A DNA stretch of 64,000 nucleotides from Cylicocyclus nassatus (Eukaryota > Nematoda > Chromadorea > Rhabditida > Strongylidae). Shown here piece after piece: positions 1 to 11,462 of the stretch (position 1 is its first letter; each line of letters starts with the position of its first letter). Made by a program: the position numbers and the translations under genes. The DNA lies in contig CATQJL010000112.1 in assembly GCA_958299035.1 (NCBI GenBank), positions 9,648,880 through 9,712,879 on the forward strand, read 5' to 3'. The notes under the pieces are model-generated. The model worked only from the letters and a program-made list of their open reading frames with translations, was not told the DNA's origin and ran no database searches.

Positions 1-1609
1 GAGTTTTCTAGCAGAGATATGGTGAGGGAACTTTAGTTAAGCCACGAAAGTTCGTAGATTCGCCTGCATTTTTCGAGCGCCTTTTAGAAAATCTGCTTGC
101 TTGCCTCTACAGGTTAGATTCACTAGAAAGCGTGCTATTGAAAGGTGAATGCACCTGGCTCCAATCTATAGCAATTGCCGAGTTACGGGCTTACGAAATC
201 ACATCCTCATGAGTTTTGCTCAAAACTTAAAGATCGACTGCTTCGTAGAAATTCCACCTAAGAGATTGTAAGACACGTTGATTATGGATTTTGTGTTCAA
301 CTCAAAAGATCCTCGAGATCTTATTGTATTGGATCTGGTGGTTGTGCGTGCCTGAGCCGCTTAGTTGAATATCAAAGCAGATACGTGGCTAGAGCTCAGA
401 TCCATTTAATTACTTCCAGTACAGCAGGATAAATTCCTTAAGCGATGTGAGCACAAAATTGGTGACCAACACGTCTTACAATCCCTTAGGTGGAATTTCT
501 ACGAAGCAGGCGATCTTTACGTTTTGAGCAGAACAAATGAGGACGTGATTTCGTAGGCCCGTAACTCGGCAATTGCTATAGATTGGAGCCAGGTGCATTC
601 ACCTTTCAATAGCACGCTTTTTAGTGAATCTAACCTGTAGAGGCAAGCAAGCAGATTTCCTAAACGGCGCTCGAAAAATGCAGGCGAATCTACGAATTTT
701 CGTGACTTAACTAAAGTTCCCTCACCATATCTCTGCTAGAAGACTCTTTACTCCGCTCAAAAGACGACTATCGTAAACAGCGTGCTCGAAAACCTCTTTG
801 AGCGAAGTTTCCTTATAATCCAAGTTCATCGACATTTTGACCAAACCCATCGGCGAGCTTCAGGGCACAGAACGAGAAAAAATCAAATCACCCGAATTTC
901 TTTGAAAACTTGCTCATAGGGGTTATCTGACCCGCTGATTACGAAAATTACATTTGCTTAGCAGGAGAGCTTCCCATTTTAGGGTTACAGTGAGCAAAAT
1001 TTGAGAAAACACGATTTTTCCAGAATTCACGAGCTCTTCTATCTTTTTTGAAAGAGAAACTCCGGTTCTTTTTTAGCGCTCGGTAATCTGCTGAAGCAGC
1101 GCAATCCAATAGTGCTTATTGGAGTCTTTTATGTTTGATGTGCGCTGCGTTGCGACCTTACGAATATGCGCGCGCAGAAAATTTTGAAAAAATTGGAAAG
1201 GGAATTTCAAGGACATGCTGTACAGCGAAAGATTCGCCTTGACGAGCTGAACACAATACTGCTTTCGGATTTTACCGATGTTCATTCTGAAGGAAGTTAC
1301 GGCTAGTAGAATTTGGAACAGCGTGGTTTTCCAGAGTTTATCAGCTCTTCTATCTCTTTTGAAAAAGAGTCTTCGGCTGCTGTTTAGCGCAAAATAATCT
1401 ACTGAAAGAGTACTATCGAATGGTGCCCGCCGCGGTCTCTCCTGTGTGATGCTCATTGCGTTACACCCACGCGAAAAGGCGTCCGCATGCAAATTAAAGA
1501 TTATGGAAAACAGGATATTGGAGACAATTTGTACAGCAGAAGATTCGCCTTGACGAGCTGAATACAATGCTGTTTTCGGATTTTAAATACACTCATTCGG
1601 AAAGAAGTT

Positions 1610-1908
1610 ATGGCGATATTCCGAAAATTCCGCGACATTCCGGGAATTTCGCGAACCTTCGCGGAATTCCGGGAATTCCGCGACATTCCCGGAATTTCGC
1701 GACATTCCGGGAATTTCGCGAACCTTCGCGGAATTCCGGGAATTCCGCGACATTCCCGGAATTTCGCGACATTCCGGGAATTCCGCGACATTCCGGGAAT
1801 TTCGCGAACCTTCGCGGAATTCCGGGAATTCCGCGACATTCCCGGAATTTCGCGACATTCCGGGAATTTCGCGACATTCCGGGAATTTCGCGGAATTTTC
1901 GGAATATC
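1610..1908. repeat. Minisatellite block 1 in FB1
   Basis: Tandem, strongly self-complementary repeat built from TTCCGGGAATTCCGCGACA and TTTCGCGAACCTTCGCGGAA units. Because the unit is nearly palindromic, both strands stay open in several frames, which creates long spurious ORFs rich in RNSRNVAEFPE-like text. Confidence 0.9.
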
Positions 1909-2440
1909 GCCATAACTTCTTTCAGAATGCATATCTGGATCTGAAACAAGGGTTATACTCAGCTCATTAAGGCGAATCTTTTGGTACCTTGCCTTACCGT
2001 ATTCTCGGGGCACATCGGTGCACGGTAGAAGATGAACTTTGCATCTTGGGAGAGGGGAGGTGGGTGTACGGCAGCAAGTGAATCCTTTTGCGACTTTTCT
2101 AAAATTCTAGGGGGAGGGGGAGGGTAGAGTAATCAGTGGTATTGAATGTGGTTAGTTCTAAAATATGCGAACATGCCGTGATGATGCCGTCGATGTTTTT
2201 CCCGCTCTTCTGTTTGTTTAGTAGCTTCAAGCACCTATTTATCACTAGAAGGGGTGGGTTCGAGTACAGGACACGAATACTGTATCCACCTTCCCTTCCC
2301 CAAGAAGCAGAATTTACCTCCTAAAGTGCACCAATCGTGACCCGGGAATTACGGTAAGGCAGGGTACCAAAAGATTCGCCTTAATGAGCTGAATATAATC
2401 CTTGTTTCAGATCCAGAATTTATGCATTCCGAAGGAAGTT

Positions 2441-2987
2441 ATGGCGATATTCCGAAAATTCCGCGAAATTTTCGGAATTTCGCGAAATTCCGGGAATTCC
2501 GCGAAATTCCGGGAATTCTGCGAAATTCTCGGAATTTCGCGAATTTCCGAAAATTTCGCGGACCTTCGCGGAATTCCGGGAATTCCGCGACATTCCCGGA
2601 ATTTCGCGACATTCCGGGAATTCCGCGACATTCCGGGAATTTCGCGAACCTTCGCGGAATTCCGGGAATTCCGCGACATTCCCGGAATTTCGCGACATTC
2701 CGGGAATTTCGCGAACCTTCGCGGAATTCCGGGAATTCCGCGACATTCCCGGAATTTCGCGACATTCCGGGAATTCCGCGACATTCCGGGAATTTCGCGA
2801 ACCTTCGCGGAATTCCGGGAATTCCGCGACATTCCCGGAATTTCGCGACATTCCGGGAATTCCGCGACATTCCGGGAATTTCGCGAACCTTCGCGGAATT
2901 CCGGGAATTCCGCGACATTCCCGGAATTTCGCGACATTCCGGGAATTTCGCGACATTCCGGGAATTTCGCGGAATTTTCGGAATATC
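2441..2987. repeat. Minisatellite block 2 in FB1
   Basis: Same self-complementary unit as block 1 but longer (about 545 bp). It starts with a variant section (about 2441-2575) rich in GCGAAATTC before the regular TTCCGGGAATTCCGCGACA array. It is flanked by hinge arms that are inverted copies of each other (about 2345-2440 and 2985-3095). Confidence 0.9.
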
Positions 2988-3519
2988 GCCATAACTTCTT
3001 TCAGAATGCATATCTGGATCTGAAACAAGGGTTATACTCAGCTCATTAAGGCGAATCTTTTGGTACCTTGCCTTACCGTATTCTCGGGGCACATCGGTGC
3101 ACGGTAGAAGATGAACTTTGCATCTTGGGAGAGGGGAGGTGGGTGTACGGCAGCAAGTGAATCCTTTTGCGACTTTTCTAAAATTCTAGGGGGAGGGGGA
3201 GGGTAGAGTAATCAGTGGTATTGAATGTGGTTAGTTCTAAAATATGCGAACATGCCGTGATGATGCCGTCGATGTTTTTCCCGCTCTTCTGTTTGTTTAG
3301 TAGCTTCAAGCACCTATTTATCACTAGAAGGGGTGGGTTCGAGTACAGGACACGAATACTGTATCCACCTTCCCTTCCCCAAGAAGCAGAATTTACCTCC
3401 TAAAGTGCACCAATCGTGACCCGGGAATTACGGTAAGGCAGGGTACCAAAAGATTCGCCTTAATGAGCTGAATATAATCCTTGTTTCAGATCCAGAATTT
3501 ATGCATTCCGAAGGAAGTT

Positions 3520-3675
3520 ATGGCGATATTCCGAAAATTCCGCGAAATTTTCGGAATTTCGCGAAATTCCGGGAATTCCGCGAAATTCCGGGAATTCTGC
3601 GAAATTCTCGGAATTTCGCGAATTTCCGAAAATTTCGCGGACCTTCGCGGAATTCCGGGAATTCCGCGACATTCA
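3520..3675. repeat. Minisatellite block 3 in FB1 (short)
   Basis: Shortened copy of block 2: it reproduces the variant opening section, then stops after one regular unit and runs into the element end at about 3702. Confidence 0.85.
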
Positions 3676-3708
3676 CGGAAATTTTGCACGTTCTGAGAGC
3701 GGTATTGT

Positions 3709-3957
3709 ATATATCGTCCCCTCCAGCTCGTGCTACCCTTGTGGCGTCGCGGACGTGCCACGTGTGACTAACACATTGGCAACGTTGGCAGCAACACGTT
3801 GGCAACATGCAGCAACCTGTTGGCGTAGCCAAAATGTTCTGCCAACACGTTGTGGCATGTTGCAAACATGTTGTTTCCACGTTGCCAATATGTTAGCCAC
3901 ACGTGGCAGGTCTGAGACACAGACCAAGGATAGCACGAGCTGTGGAGGGGACGATAC
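3709..3957. mobile_element. MITE with TA target site, directly right of FB1
   Basis: Terminal inverted repeats share TCGTCCCCTCCAGCTCGTGC at the left end and its complement at the right end, flanked by TA on both sides. The interior is a series of GTTGGCAACATG-like direct and inverted repeats (3770-3900). It has no coding capacity. The TA target suggests Tc1/mariner-type mobilisation. Confidence 0.75.
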
Positions 3958-4291
3958 ATGTTTCGCCCCTCGCATGTTCTACGCAAAGGATGCACTTTTG
4001 GCGCTCTGACAATTGCCATACATGCTGTACAAATTTATCTTGCTTCAAACTTCTGCTGCATTTGTCATCTACCGCATTTATCATCAGCCACTTACCATCT
4101 GCCTATATATTGTCTACTCTTACTCCTTAACGGTCGTTTGTGTTCGTATACTGCTGCCGAGACCACAGTTTTTCGTGCATTGATGATTTACGTATACGCT
4201 ATATCTTAGAAAGAGTCGTGCTTATGTTCGTACTTTATACATACTTGGAGTTTTTGTCGTCATCGCAGGCATAAATGGAAATCATGAGGTA

Positions 4292-4498
4292 CAGGGGTTT
4301 TCAGTCTGAGTGTCGCGACCGACATGGTTCAGGTCCTCGCGAGCCTCCTCGCTTGGGTCTCTCACGTGGTACACTACCGCACATCCGCTAGGGCCTTCGT
4401 TGTATCGGGTGCGCATTGTACCACATGAGAGATGTAAGCGAGGCGGCTCTCGGGGAACTGAACCACGTCCATCGCGACACTCAGATTGGAAACCCCTG
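4292..4498. mobile_element. 207-bp MITE, TA target site
   Basis: Left end CAGGGGTTTTCAGTCTGAGT and the complementary right end form long imperfect inverted repeats that extend through GTCGCGA. Flanking TA dinucleotides lie at 4290-4291 and 4499-4500. No ORF of its own. Confidence 0.8.
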
Positions 4499-4700
4499 TA
4501 GACGGGTCAAATTTCCAAGTTTGCTCAAGTTTTTGCCTAGAGGGGTTCTTTGCGAGTTAAGGCAGTGGCCTATTCTTTACTGTTTAAGGGGGGGGGTAAG
4601 AGTTGCCTTACTTGACTGCCTAATGGTATTATGTATTCAATCAGTTCAGAAAAGAATCACTTCGTGACACACGAAAATTATCAGAAAAGCTTATGAGCAA

Positions 4701-5054
4701 TTAAAGGCAGTGGCTCGGCAAATCTCAACCTAGTAAAATTTGCGCTTACCTGGGGGTTTTTCAATACGCCGATCCCGAAAATCCACTTTTGAAAGCGTGA
4801 AAACGGCGAAAATAAGCGTTTTTTAATGCCATTCTCTTTGGAATGGGACGAGTGGGCAAAGTCGATGACGCTGAATCGTTGCCCCAATGGGTCACCCAAG
4901 CTGAGAAGGAATTGCCAACTCGTCCGGATGCGTGTAAGATTGGCCTGCGCGTAAGCATGCTGTGCAACCGGGATTGTACTGTTTTCATACTTGGGCGACA
5001 AGGAACCTACCGCGTCAAATGAGTTGGTGGATTTTGCTGATCCACTGCCTTTAA
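4701..5054. mobile_element. MITE of the AAGGCAGYG terminal family (copy 1)
   Basis: Ends TTAAAGGCAGTGGCTCGGCA and, inverted, TTAAAGGCAGTGGATCAGCA. The interior is the inverse of the element at 8565-8984, sharing blocks such as CTTACCTGGGG and TTCTCTTTGGAAT. Confidence 0.75.
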
Positions 5055-5312
5055 GCTGCTGACTGCCACGTGGCTCTTGCTGTGGATAGAGGTTTGGGTC
5101 AATTTATTCATACAAACAGCATCCCGAAAAATAACAACGAGCAATTAGAATTGAGCAAGCAATTGCATTACAAAAGCAGCAAAAATGAGATCATTAGTCT
5201 GCATTTTGTAGAAGATCCTTTGATGGTGCTATCGAACTGTTCCTCGTGTAGATTTTTCGGCTTAGACAGCCGGCAAAACCCAAAAAGTTTATTCTAATCT
5301 ATCGTCTTGCTT

Positions 5313-5567
5313 TTAGATTGCGAGTGCTTTTGCTAATTCACGCAAACCCGCAACTATCCTCGAGAAATTGTAAAAGGGGCAAGTAGTAGTCCGCCAATCT
5401 CGCAGTGCTTCCCCACAGATAGTTATAGGAATTTGCGTAGAGCTCAAAGGCTCATTATCCTCCCAAAGAGGCATATATCCCTTGCTCTCTCCGTATTTAT
5501 CCGCTTTCATCGTCATTTTTCGACAAAATCTGCCTTCGTTCGGACTTCTTTTCTGTGGATGGCTCAT
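5313..5567 (-). CDS. Possible short exon or gene, 84 residues
   Basis: ATG-initiated minus-strand ORF with an in-frame TAA just upstream of the start. The translation (MSHPQKRSPNEG..., ending ELAKALAI) is of mixed composition without low complexity, and a minus-strand AATAAA lies close below at 5288-5293. It sits directly downstream of the larger minus-strand ORF at 5687-6480 and could be its last exon, but no splice pair I tried joins the two in frame. No family is recognised. Confidence 0.3.
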   Translation of the reverse strand: MSHPQKRSPNEGRFCRKMTMKADKYGESKGYMPLWEDNEPLSSTQIPITICGEALRDWRTTTCPFYNFSRIVAGLRELAKALAI

Positions 5568-5686
5568 GGTTTAATCATACAGACTCAACGAATTCGTTGG
5601 AAATATCTCCTCTGATAGGATGAACTCTTTCTGTTAGTGTTTTATCCTAACGACATCTGATCCTTTCTGCTGCCATAGAAAGTCTA

Positions 5687-6480
5687 CTACAATACTGATT
5701 CCGTCTGAGATTCAACTGTGGTCACGGAGGGGGTTGCTTGGCATTCTACGCTTGTATTCTGTACATTGTGTTCTTGCGCAGAGGTCATTGTGGCAATTAT
5801 GTTACTCAAGTTGAGGATCTCATCGTCTCGTCTGGCTAACTTGTCATAGAGGATCCTTATAATGCGTCTGTCCGCTTCGGTCCTACACGTTGTTTGACAG
5901 AGGTTCACCTCTGCACTGTGTTGTCTGTTCGCTGTCTCTCTGACAAGGTCCTCGATTACTTTCATGTGTGAGTCCATTTCTTGCAGCATATCGTCGAACG
6001 CTTGCATGCTTGTTTTCGATGTGCCCGCCTGTTGTATCTGATGGCCAGGAAGGAAAGCATAGCACTTGTGAAGGAGTGAGAACCGTGTACATAGAGCTAA
6101 GTACCGTTCTTTGATCACTCTAGCAGTGAAGTGTAATGCGCTTGTGACAATGATCTGCTCATGTGGTTCTCCAGATGACAACATGCATAATTCACCTTTG
6201 AGGTAATCGTAGTCCTTCCTGATCGAATCTGCGGCGGCTACTTGTCTTAACATTGCTTCCTTGGTCAATCTGAGGTGTTTCTCCAAAGCACTCTTTGAAT
6301 TGTCTTCCACAATGATGGCCAGGCACCTGATATCTTCGCTGAGACTTTCGAGTAGCATGCTGAAAGAACGCTCAATGAGTTTATTACGTATCCTGCTCGC
6401 AGAGTCGAAAAGCCACTTCGACCAAGTATTTTCCCATTGTAAATGGAAGATGACAAATGCACGTATAGGAAGCGGAAGTA
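5687..6480 (-). CDS. Hypothetical helical/coiled-coil protein exon
   Basis: The longest non-repetitive ORF on this side of the window: 223 residues from the first ATG (6356-6358), and open a further 40 or so residues upstream to a TGA near 6482. The sequence is rich in Leu, Glu, Lys, Arg and Gln with long stretches free of proline and glycine, as expected for helices or coiled coil. The C-terminal 25 residues are Ser/Thr/Gln-rich (SVTTVESQTES). A donor-like GTATTG overlaps the stop, so the exon may continue elsewhere. It is embedded among MITEs but shows no repeat character itself. No family is recognised; it could be an internal exon of a larger gene. Confidence 0.5.
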
Positions 6481-7308
6481 ATAAGGTTCAACTGAAGTGG
6501 ACGCAGTTATGCAATTTCGTTCACGATTCATTATCGTGTGGAGCCTTTCTGCCTACGCACAAACTGTTTCCTTATTTTCGGCTCGAGAAAGAGACCGTTA
6601 ACACAAGCTTCATATGATCGTTCATCTATAACTAGGGTTAACTAGTTATGATCTGCTTTTGGCCTTTACTTACATGGTTCTAGTAAGAATTAGCTAAAAA
6701 ATAGCAATCCCAGAGAAAAGGAGCTGCGTTAAAAATTTTCTGGTTCGTTTATGCATTGTTTTGAAGAATTTCTAATCGGTCACAGAAAGCAAATATGCTG
6801 ACTCATTCCTAACAAAATACACGGCAGCAGTTTTTTCCGCAGTAGAATCCGCAATTTTTTTAGTGGATCTGAGACTAACTAATTTAGGGGTATTTTGTAA
6901 GCATTATCACATTTCTTGATCACTGGATTTCATTTTCTTATAGAATTGAAATTTTTCAGCAGTTTCACTTGCAAAGATATTGGCAAAGATGGATATGGGA
7001 TGCGCTGTGAACAGGGATCCGCAGTTGGGTGAAAATGCAGATAACCCAGTTTCTGTGATATGCTAGAAGTATGCCATTAAGAGGTCTAGTCCATTTCACC
7101 GATAGAAATGGAATTTCCGCCAATTAGCAGGATGTTATATTGATATCTGCTAATATTTTTTCCGCTCCTTATACAATTGCCTTCGAGAGAGTGTTCTCAA
7201 TTGGAGCTTTGACAGCACACTTGTTTCTTACAAAATCCATCGCTTTGCTGTAGTTTCCCGATGAGATGCGAGGTTTATGGTATGCGAAAGCTACGAAGGC
7301 GCACGGCC

Positions 7309-7843
7309 GCGTTATGGAGCAAAGGTACATCGCGTTTGCCTGTGGTATATCCTGAGGGCCCTTTGCGTTGCGTCGCTCCTAGTTGCAGTCGCAGAGGAGC
7401 TAGCGCTACCAAGCGGAATGAGCCATTTTCCTCATCCTTCATAGATAAAGAGATCATAATGTGAATGATAAACGCATTTCAAATTAAGAGTATGAGGAAG
7501 GATTGTCTGCAAAGCAAGCCAAGAGAAAGTAAGAGATGAGGAAATTAATTTTTTTGAAGTCGTTGGAGGAGAATCTATCCTTTTTCTCTACTGATTCTCG
7601 TGTTCCACTTCTTTTGGACACTTTTAACTCATATCTAGCATTGCATCATCCCAGATTGTTTTTTGAATTTTCTAATTGCAGTCTTCTTTGTTTTCTTTAT
7701 TGCATTTATACAGTTTGAACATACGTTGTAGTAGAGAATGGCAGGAGCAGGGAGCAGCGCTACTCCTGCGCAATTAAGGCGACGCAGCGCAAATGGCCCT
7801 CAGGATATAACGCAGGAAAAGGCGTAACTTTGCCCCATAACGC
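7309..7843. mobile_element. Inverted-repeat element, about 535 bp
   Basis: The left arm (about 7309-7405) containing TATATCCTGAGGGCC and TTGCGTTGCGTCGC is matched by the inverted right arm (about 7755-7843). The centre (7410-7750) is AT-rich and unrelated. Arms are diverged, so this is probably an old non-autonomous transposon. Target duplications were not resolved. Confidence 0.6.
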
Positions 7844-8564
7844 TTGCCCGCCAGCTGCGAAAGCGTTATCGATGAACAGAAAACTGAACTTAATTTCGCC
7901 AGCGGTAGTGAATTTATGGTAGTCGAGCAAATTTCAAAACTTAACCTACTCAAACATCTTCATGGATGGTGTTTTAGTCGTGTGTATAGCCTCAAATTTG
8001 TTACAATTACGCCTCTATTTTTGTAATGCTTGTGCTCTTTGCTGATTGCAAAGATCTTTATCTGGAGTAAAGACTCGCTTACAAACGTTTTCAGAAAATG
8101 TCCATTAATGAATAAAGAGTTTTTTCCTCTTACTTTCTTACTGACTGAAGTCTGTTCTTTATTCCTCACTCAGTTGATCGCAGTCGTTTACCGTTGCCGC
8201 ATAGTCTCGCATCACTGGTGTATATCGATGTTTCAAAATTCATTGGCTCCCATTGCTTCTAAGCGTCCGCAACGGGTAATGACTATTCGTTAGACAACCT
8301 GACCACTGAAATTTTCAACTTTAGGGTGAAATAAGACTGTCCCCAATTTGTCGCAGTGACTCGGCGATAAGCGAAACTCAACTGTGTTCAAAGGTAAAAG
8401 CTCGAACGAGTGCGCTGAACTTTGTGCTAGAAGTTACCGTTCGAAGATCAAATAGGTAATAGCAACATAAGATGGAGATCGATCGTTGATTCAATGTTGT
8501 AAGAAGTGCGAGTCCACAACAGTGAGGTGCGGTGGCACTATATTTGTGCTTAGAAAAATCGTGC

Positions 8565-8984
8565 TTAGAGGCAGTGGATCGGCAAAACTCAACAAATCAA
8601 AATTTTGATACGGTAGACTCGTTATCGCCCAAGTATGAAAACAGTGCAATCCTGGTTGCACAGCATGCCTTCCTTGCCGAGAAAATTGCTCTCAAACTTA
8701 CGCGCGCAGGCCATTCTTACACGCATCCGGACAAGTTAGCAATTTCCTTCTCACCAGTGGAGGCTGCCCGCCGCAATGCTATAACATAACCATTGGGTCC
8801 TGCAACTATTCGGCGTCATTAGTCTTGCCGCACTCGTCCAATTCCAAAGAGAAGGGCATTGAAAAACGTTCGTTTTCGGTGTTTTCAAGCTCTCAAAAGT
8901 GGATTTTCGGAATCAGCGTATTGAATAACCCCAGGTGAGCGAAAATTTGACTAGGATGAGATTTGCCGAGCCACTGCCTTCAAA
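8565..8984. mobile_element. MITE of the AAGGCAGYG terminal family (copy 2)
   Basis: Begins TTAGAGGCAGTGGATCGGCA and ends with the complement of TTGAAGGCAGTGGCTCGGCA. It is the inverted homologue of 4701-5054, including the internal CCAAGTATGAAAACAGTGCA block. Confidence 0.75.
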
Positions 8985-9825
8985 CTTGGAAACAGCTTTA
9001 CCAACCCGTCTCAAATATCAGGCCTTTCCGGCCGATACACAAGTATAGGGAATATGGGCTTTTGCTTGTCAGCTGCCGATAATGTTGCTGTGTATTCCTG
9101 AAAGTCGAGTAATGCATTTATCTTGATGGTATCCACAACAATGCCATCGAACAATTAGGTTCAAACAAACAACTGGACTACAAACGCAACAACTGAGGAC
9201 TATTATATGATACTCTGAGAAGTTATATGACGACATTCATCAAAATTTGAAAATAAATAAATAAATCACGTTCATTCTTCTGCACATTGGGCAGTTTATG
9301 TAGCTGGCAGGTTCCGGAGTCCATCTTAGTTCACCTCCTTTCGACCTGGAAGTCGCCTTTGACGGAACTTTATACCAAAAAAATCCAATCTCTAGTTGCT
9401 TTTGTCTGTTGCGGAACTTCTAAATGACGTTATATAACTCAAAACCGGACACGCAGGTGGAAGCAAAAATTCACTGAGATAAGCAATCATAGTATGACGC
9501 ATAAGAATGACGCACTTGACAAGTGAAGTACATATGACGTCCGCTCCATGCACTTAGCCGAGCACTAGAGGTAGCTAACGACAATCCGTTGAAGAACATC
9601 GCTTCCCAACATCCGTGAACCCCTGCCGAAATCGAATTTTAGCACAGTTTCGACGGCAGTGATTACATGGGGACATTTGGGTACCGCACGGTACGGAAAG
9701 CAGGCTTACTCAACTATGAACACAGTGATCATATGGTGGTAACTTACATGCCCGGTTTTTTCCAGCCCTGTCATACATCGTAATATCTCACGGCCTTTCC
9801 TATTTTTATGCTCTTTGCCTCCTAC

Positions 9826-10228
9826 TTCCAAGAATATGTTTTCGTAATCAGCATGCTCAAAATTTTCGGGGAATCTGCTACGGATCTTGCGAGCTTCAAG
9901 AGCCCAGAAATCCCAGCTCCCGCTTTGAATATGCTCTTTTATAAAAACGTTGTTTATTCGCGCAGGTTGTGCTGAAGAATAGTGTACTAAAATGTTTTGC
10001 TGCTGCTCTTTCGTACTATTTGGTTTCAACATGTTCATACAGGCATACTGCACGTTGAGGAAAAGCAGCAATCCATCTTCTTCTCTCTCTAGTCGACACA
10101 ATGTTAGTGTTGATTGAAATGTTGAAGCAAGTATCGAGGTTGACGTAACTGGACAAACAATATCTACATGGCGGCAGTGGAGCAAAGACTTGCCCGACTC
10201 GCAAGCACTGGAGCTTCCACATTGGAAA
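9826..10228 (-). CDS. Possible internal exon, 134 residues, unknown protein
   Basis: Open minus-strand segment bounded by a plausible acceptor (CTTATCTAG at 10229-10237) and a plausible donor (GTAGGAGG at 9818-9825). The translation runs from FQCGSSSACESG to YENIFLE without stops and with normal composition; the middle (LEREEDGLLLFLNVQYACMN) looks helical. Upstream it abuts a dispersed repeat (10262-10452). No partner exons were found, and no family can be named. It could be a remnant. Confidence 0.3.
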
Positions 10229-10261
10229 CTAGATAAGCTAAAGTGCAAAACATGGGCCGAG

Positions 10262-10452
10262 ATTTGAAGGCAGCGTCCGAGCAAAAACGAAAGTGTAGAG
10301 CACAAGGGCGCCCGTCCCGGTAAGGCTCTTGCCCAATTGGCAATGCACCAATTAGCTTCTGAAGCAAGAAATCCGCTTCAGAAATGGCGACCGGAACGCC
10401 CTGGTGACCGGGGACGAGTTAATTCGATAAGCCAGAGTGTGCAGAGTGATCT
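10262..10452 (-). repeat. Dispersed repeat, inverted copy of 21290-21492
   Basis: Starts TTTGAAGGCAGCGTCCGAGC and carries blocks GCTTCTGAAGCAAGAAATCC, CGGAACGCCC and GATAAGCCAGAGTG that recur, inverted, at 21290-21492. It is a member of the AAGGCAGYG terminal family. Confidence 0.7.
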
Positions 10453-11394
10453 AATAAAATACGGGTAAGCATAGGGAGCTCTCAGCAAGGGAGTTTTCTT
10501 CGTTCGAATCAGACTATTGAAGAATGGAAGTCAATATACTCAGAAACAACACTAAACCGTAAGTACGCAGTACTTTTCTTAATGACCAGTGCGAGCTTCT
10601 ACAAAGCAGAACTGTCGTAATGGTGTCTTATAAAATCAAAAACTTTGCAAGAATTTCCTGCTATTGGCTGCCGCCACTCATTCAAATTCAGGCTTATGTT
10701 AGCTTGCAAGCATCTAAAAATTTTCCATAATGGCAGTCGAGCGATTTTTGAACCGCCACTTGTCTTTAGTAGTCGAGTTCGTATCCTCCTATTATCTCCT
10801 TTGCCTGAGAGATTGAAAGCTGCCTGTGGAAACAAGAGAGTATTTGTGTGCTTTTTTTAGTGACAGCAAAAAATCCAGCCGTATGACCGTCTCCCAAACT
10901 CAACCATTCTGCGTTTGTCAGTGATAGTGCTGCCTGTTTCATTTTTTGTACAACGATAACAAGCATTTATTTGATACTCACAAGCGAAAAGTTGGTGTGT
11001 CTCATTTTATATGTTGGTCAACTCTGTTCATATGGCATTATGTGTATTCAAAAATGTTGCCGATATTTAATCTTCAAAAAGCAAAAGAAGAAATCATCAC
11101 CAATTAAAAAGCATGAAGTGAGGACAACCTGTCTATAATTCTCTTTCAAAGTATCAAACGACATGCTTCACTGCAAAATTTTAGCAACAGTTTCGATCTT
11201 TATTAGCTCCTTCAAAAACTATAGCTCAGGAACACAGCAAGCGAAGCTGGCATTCTTCTAATTTTTGACAGCTACTTCATAGAAATCCTAGAATTCAGCG
11301 TTCAAAACAACTGGAACGAACTCTTTGAAGCTCTACAGTCAAAAAAATGGAAAGCGTAGGTCGACCGCTCACATTTTTTGAAAAATAGACGCGA

Positions 11395-11462
11395 ATGTAT
11401 CGACATGTATGGACATGTACGGACATGTCCATACATGTTTGGACATGTCCATACATCAGCGT
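11395..11462. repeat. GGACATGTCC palindromic array, left arm of FB2
   Basis: Several overlapping units of ATGTATGGACATGT(A/C)C. Each GGACATGTCC is a 10-bp palindrome. Mirror copy at 13955-14040. Confidence 0.85.

Larger units (their letters stand above)
1919..3679. repeat. 1,079-bp internal tandem duplication in FB1
   Basis: The stretch beginning near 1919 recurs 1,079 bases later with essentially no differences: the hinge at about 1911-2440 matches about 2990-3519, and both contain the same 62-codon ORF at 2136 and 3215. Each unit is one hinge plus one minisatellite block. Identity this high implies a recent duplication or an assembly artefact of the minisatellite. Confidence 0.85.
1..3702. 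mobile_element. Foldback element FB1 (truncated by left window edge)
   Basis: Bases 1-290 are the reverse complement of about 460-745, around a loop of roughly 170 bases, so the window opens inside a large palindrome. The right arm continues to about 3702. It is homologous along its length to the right half of the element at 11365-14069: the same loop text near 390 and 12715, the same arm blocks near 780-1000 and 13085-13300, and the same terminal GAGCGG followed by TATTGTATA. The right arm contains two tandem sub-repeats of about 310 bp (about 1001-1305 and 1306-1615), then three minisatellite blocks separated by near-identical hinges. The left arm lies outside the window. No transposase ORF is visible. 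This is a foldback-type, presumably non-autonomous element; the class is an inference from structure. Confidence 0.75.

Noticed and set aside
1610..2987. CRISPR-like regular repeats
   Set aside because: Units are contiguous tandem repeats without unique spacers, and the host is a eukaryote.
1501..3092. Long ORFs on both strands encoding RNSRNVAEFPECREIPGM-like repeats
   Set aside because: They are translations of a near-palindromic minisatellite, open in several frames at once, so they are artefacts rather than genes.
9706..10305. 199-codon minus-strand ORF as one intact gene
   Set aside because: It starts at TTG inside a dispersed repeat (10262-10452); only the middle segment was kept as a possible exon.
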